A DNA stretch of 41,941 bases from JBJSXF01 sp046086225 (GTDB lineage: Bacteria > Actinomycetota > Acidimicrobiia > IMCC26256 > PALSA-610): assembly GCA_046086225.1 (NCBI GenBank), contig JBJSXF010000178.1, forward strand, positions 1 through 41,941, given 5' to 3'. Numbering within the stretch: the first letter of the stretch is position 1; the number at the start of each line of letters is the position of its first letter. The position numbers and the translations under genes were made by a program. The notes under the pieces are model-generated. The model was not told the origin of the DNA. It did not search any database and was given only the letters and a program-made list of their open reading frames with translations. Positions 41,540 to 41,941 of this stretch are shown here, one piece after another.

Positions 41540-41575
41540 GGTGCTGTCTGCGTCGGTCGCGGCGCAGACAGCACC
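41540..41575 (+). terminator. recA terminator hairpin without U tract
   Basis: Perfect 13-bp stem GGTGCTGTCTGCG (41540-41552) / CGCAGACAGCACC (41563-41575) with a 10-nt loop, starting 7 nt after the recA stop. No T run follows, the usual form in actinobacteria. Confidence 0.8.
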
Positions 41576-41603
41576 GTCGGGGAGCCCCGGGCGGAGACGC
41601 CCG

Positions 41604-41609
41604 TAGACT
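41604..41609 (+). promoter_or_regulatory. -10 box of miaB (near-leaderless)
   Basis: TAGACT, 9 nt, then ATG 41619. It lies after the recA terminator, so miaB is its own transcription unit. Confidence 0.45.
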
Positions 41610-41618
41610 TCACCGGGC

Positions 41619-41941
41619 ATGGCCCGCCGTTTCCTGGTGCGCACCTACGGGTGCCAGATGAACGAGCACGATTCCGAGCGCCTCGCGGGGCTGCTCCAGG
41701 AGCAGGGGCTCGAAGAGACCGACGACCTGAACGAGGCCGATGTCGTCGTCCTCAACACGTGCTGCATCCGGGAGAACGCCGACAATCGGCTCTACGGGCA
41801 GCTCGGCCATCTGAAGTCCCTGAAGGACGCCCGTCCCGAGCTCCAGATCGCGGTCGGAGGATGCCTCGCCCAGAAGGATCGGGAATCCGTGCAGGCCCGT
41901 GCGCCGTACGTCGACGTCGTCTTCGGGACCCACAACCTGGT
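41619..41941 (+). CDS. miaB: tRNA-2-methylthio-N6-dimethylallyladenosine synthase MiaB, 5' part only
   Basis: Radical-SAM methylthiotransferase for A37 of tRNAs. The first 107 residues are visible and run off the window. They contain the MTTase-domain cysteines in RTYGCQMNEHDSER (C12), LNTCCIRENADNR and VGGCLAQKD. CQMNEHDSE and NTCCIRENA are the MiaB signatures that separate it from RimO. The radical-SAM and TRAM domains lie outside the window. The start ATG 41619 follows the TAGACT box. Confidence 0.93.
   Translation, partial: MARRFLVRTYGCQMNEHDSERLAGLLQEQGLEETDDLNEADVVVLNTCCIRENADNRLYGQLGHLKSLKDARPELQIAVGGCLAQKDRESVQARAPYVDVVFGTHNL

Overview
The window is one stretch of a GC-rich (roughly 70% by eye) bacterial chromosome with densely packed housekeeping genes. 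Gene order and content point to Actinomycetota, most likely an Acidimicrobiia-type lineage. Supporting signs are the rimP-nusA-ylxR-infB-ylxP-rbfA-nrnA-truB-ribF-rpsO-pnp-M16 peptidase-dapB run, an RNase J/FtsK/pgsA/cinA/recA/miaB neighbourhood, a Gram-positive type LexA box at recA, an iron-sulfur APS reductase, and many -10 boxes placed 6-9 nt before start codons (leaderless mRNAs). The lineage is an inference; no rRNA gene is present. I see no mobile element, tRNA, CRISPR array or defence system.

Layout: 1-3444 (minus) is an assimilatory sulfate operon, sir-cysH-cysD, with cysD cut by the window edge. 3617-5298 is proS, divergent from sir. 5355-18055 is the large transcription/translation/RNA-turnover cluster, which starts with a promoter followed by an intrinsic terminator (a probable attenuator) and contains a hairpin-rich rpsO-pnp spacer. 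18106-23720 is dapB and then a five-gene branched-chain amino-acid type ABC transporter (livG, livF, livH, livM, lipoprotein receptor). 23707-26725 (minus) is a biotin operon, bioA-bioF-bioD, diverging over only 11 bp from a TetR gene. A second TetR gene with a clear self-operator is translationally coupled to a diiron ferritin-like enzyme (27443-29163). 29236-30504 (minus) encodes a secreted beta-propeller protein. 30722-34062 holds an acyl desaturase, RNase J and an SDR. 34124-36516 is ftsK. A small zinc-ribbon gene (minus) diverges from rimO, followed by pgsA, cinA, recA and the 5' part of miaB.

Two core genes are broken as given: pnp has an in-frame TAG at codon 297, and ftsK lacks one G just before its Walker A region. 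Both proteins are otherwise intact and conserved, so sequencing or assembly error is the first explanation, although a split PNPase would be remarkable.

The most interesting material is regulatory rather than a new gene system: the attenuator-like nusA leader, the three-hairpin pnp leader in which the last hairpin covers the Shine-Dalgarno, the roughly 220-nt structured recA leader behind a LexA-controlled promoter, the 17-bp bioA/tetR junction, the TetR operator at 27423-27451, and a set of seven leaderless promoters. A sulfite reductase with a full cysteine quartet in both halves and an orphan diiron enzyme with its own repressor are the main protein-level oddities.
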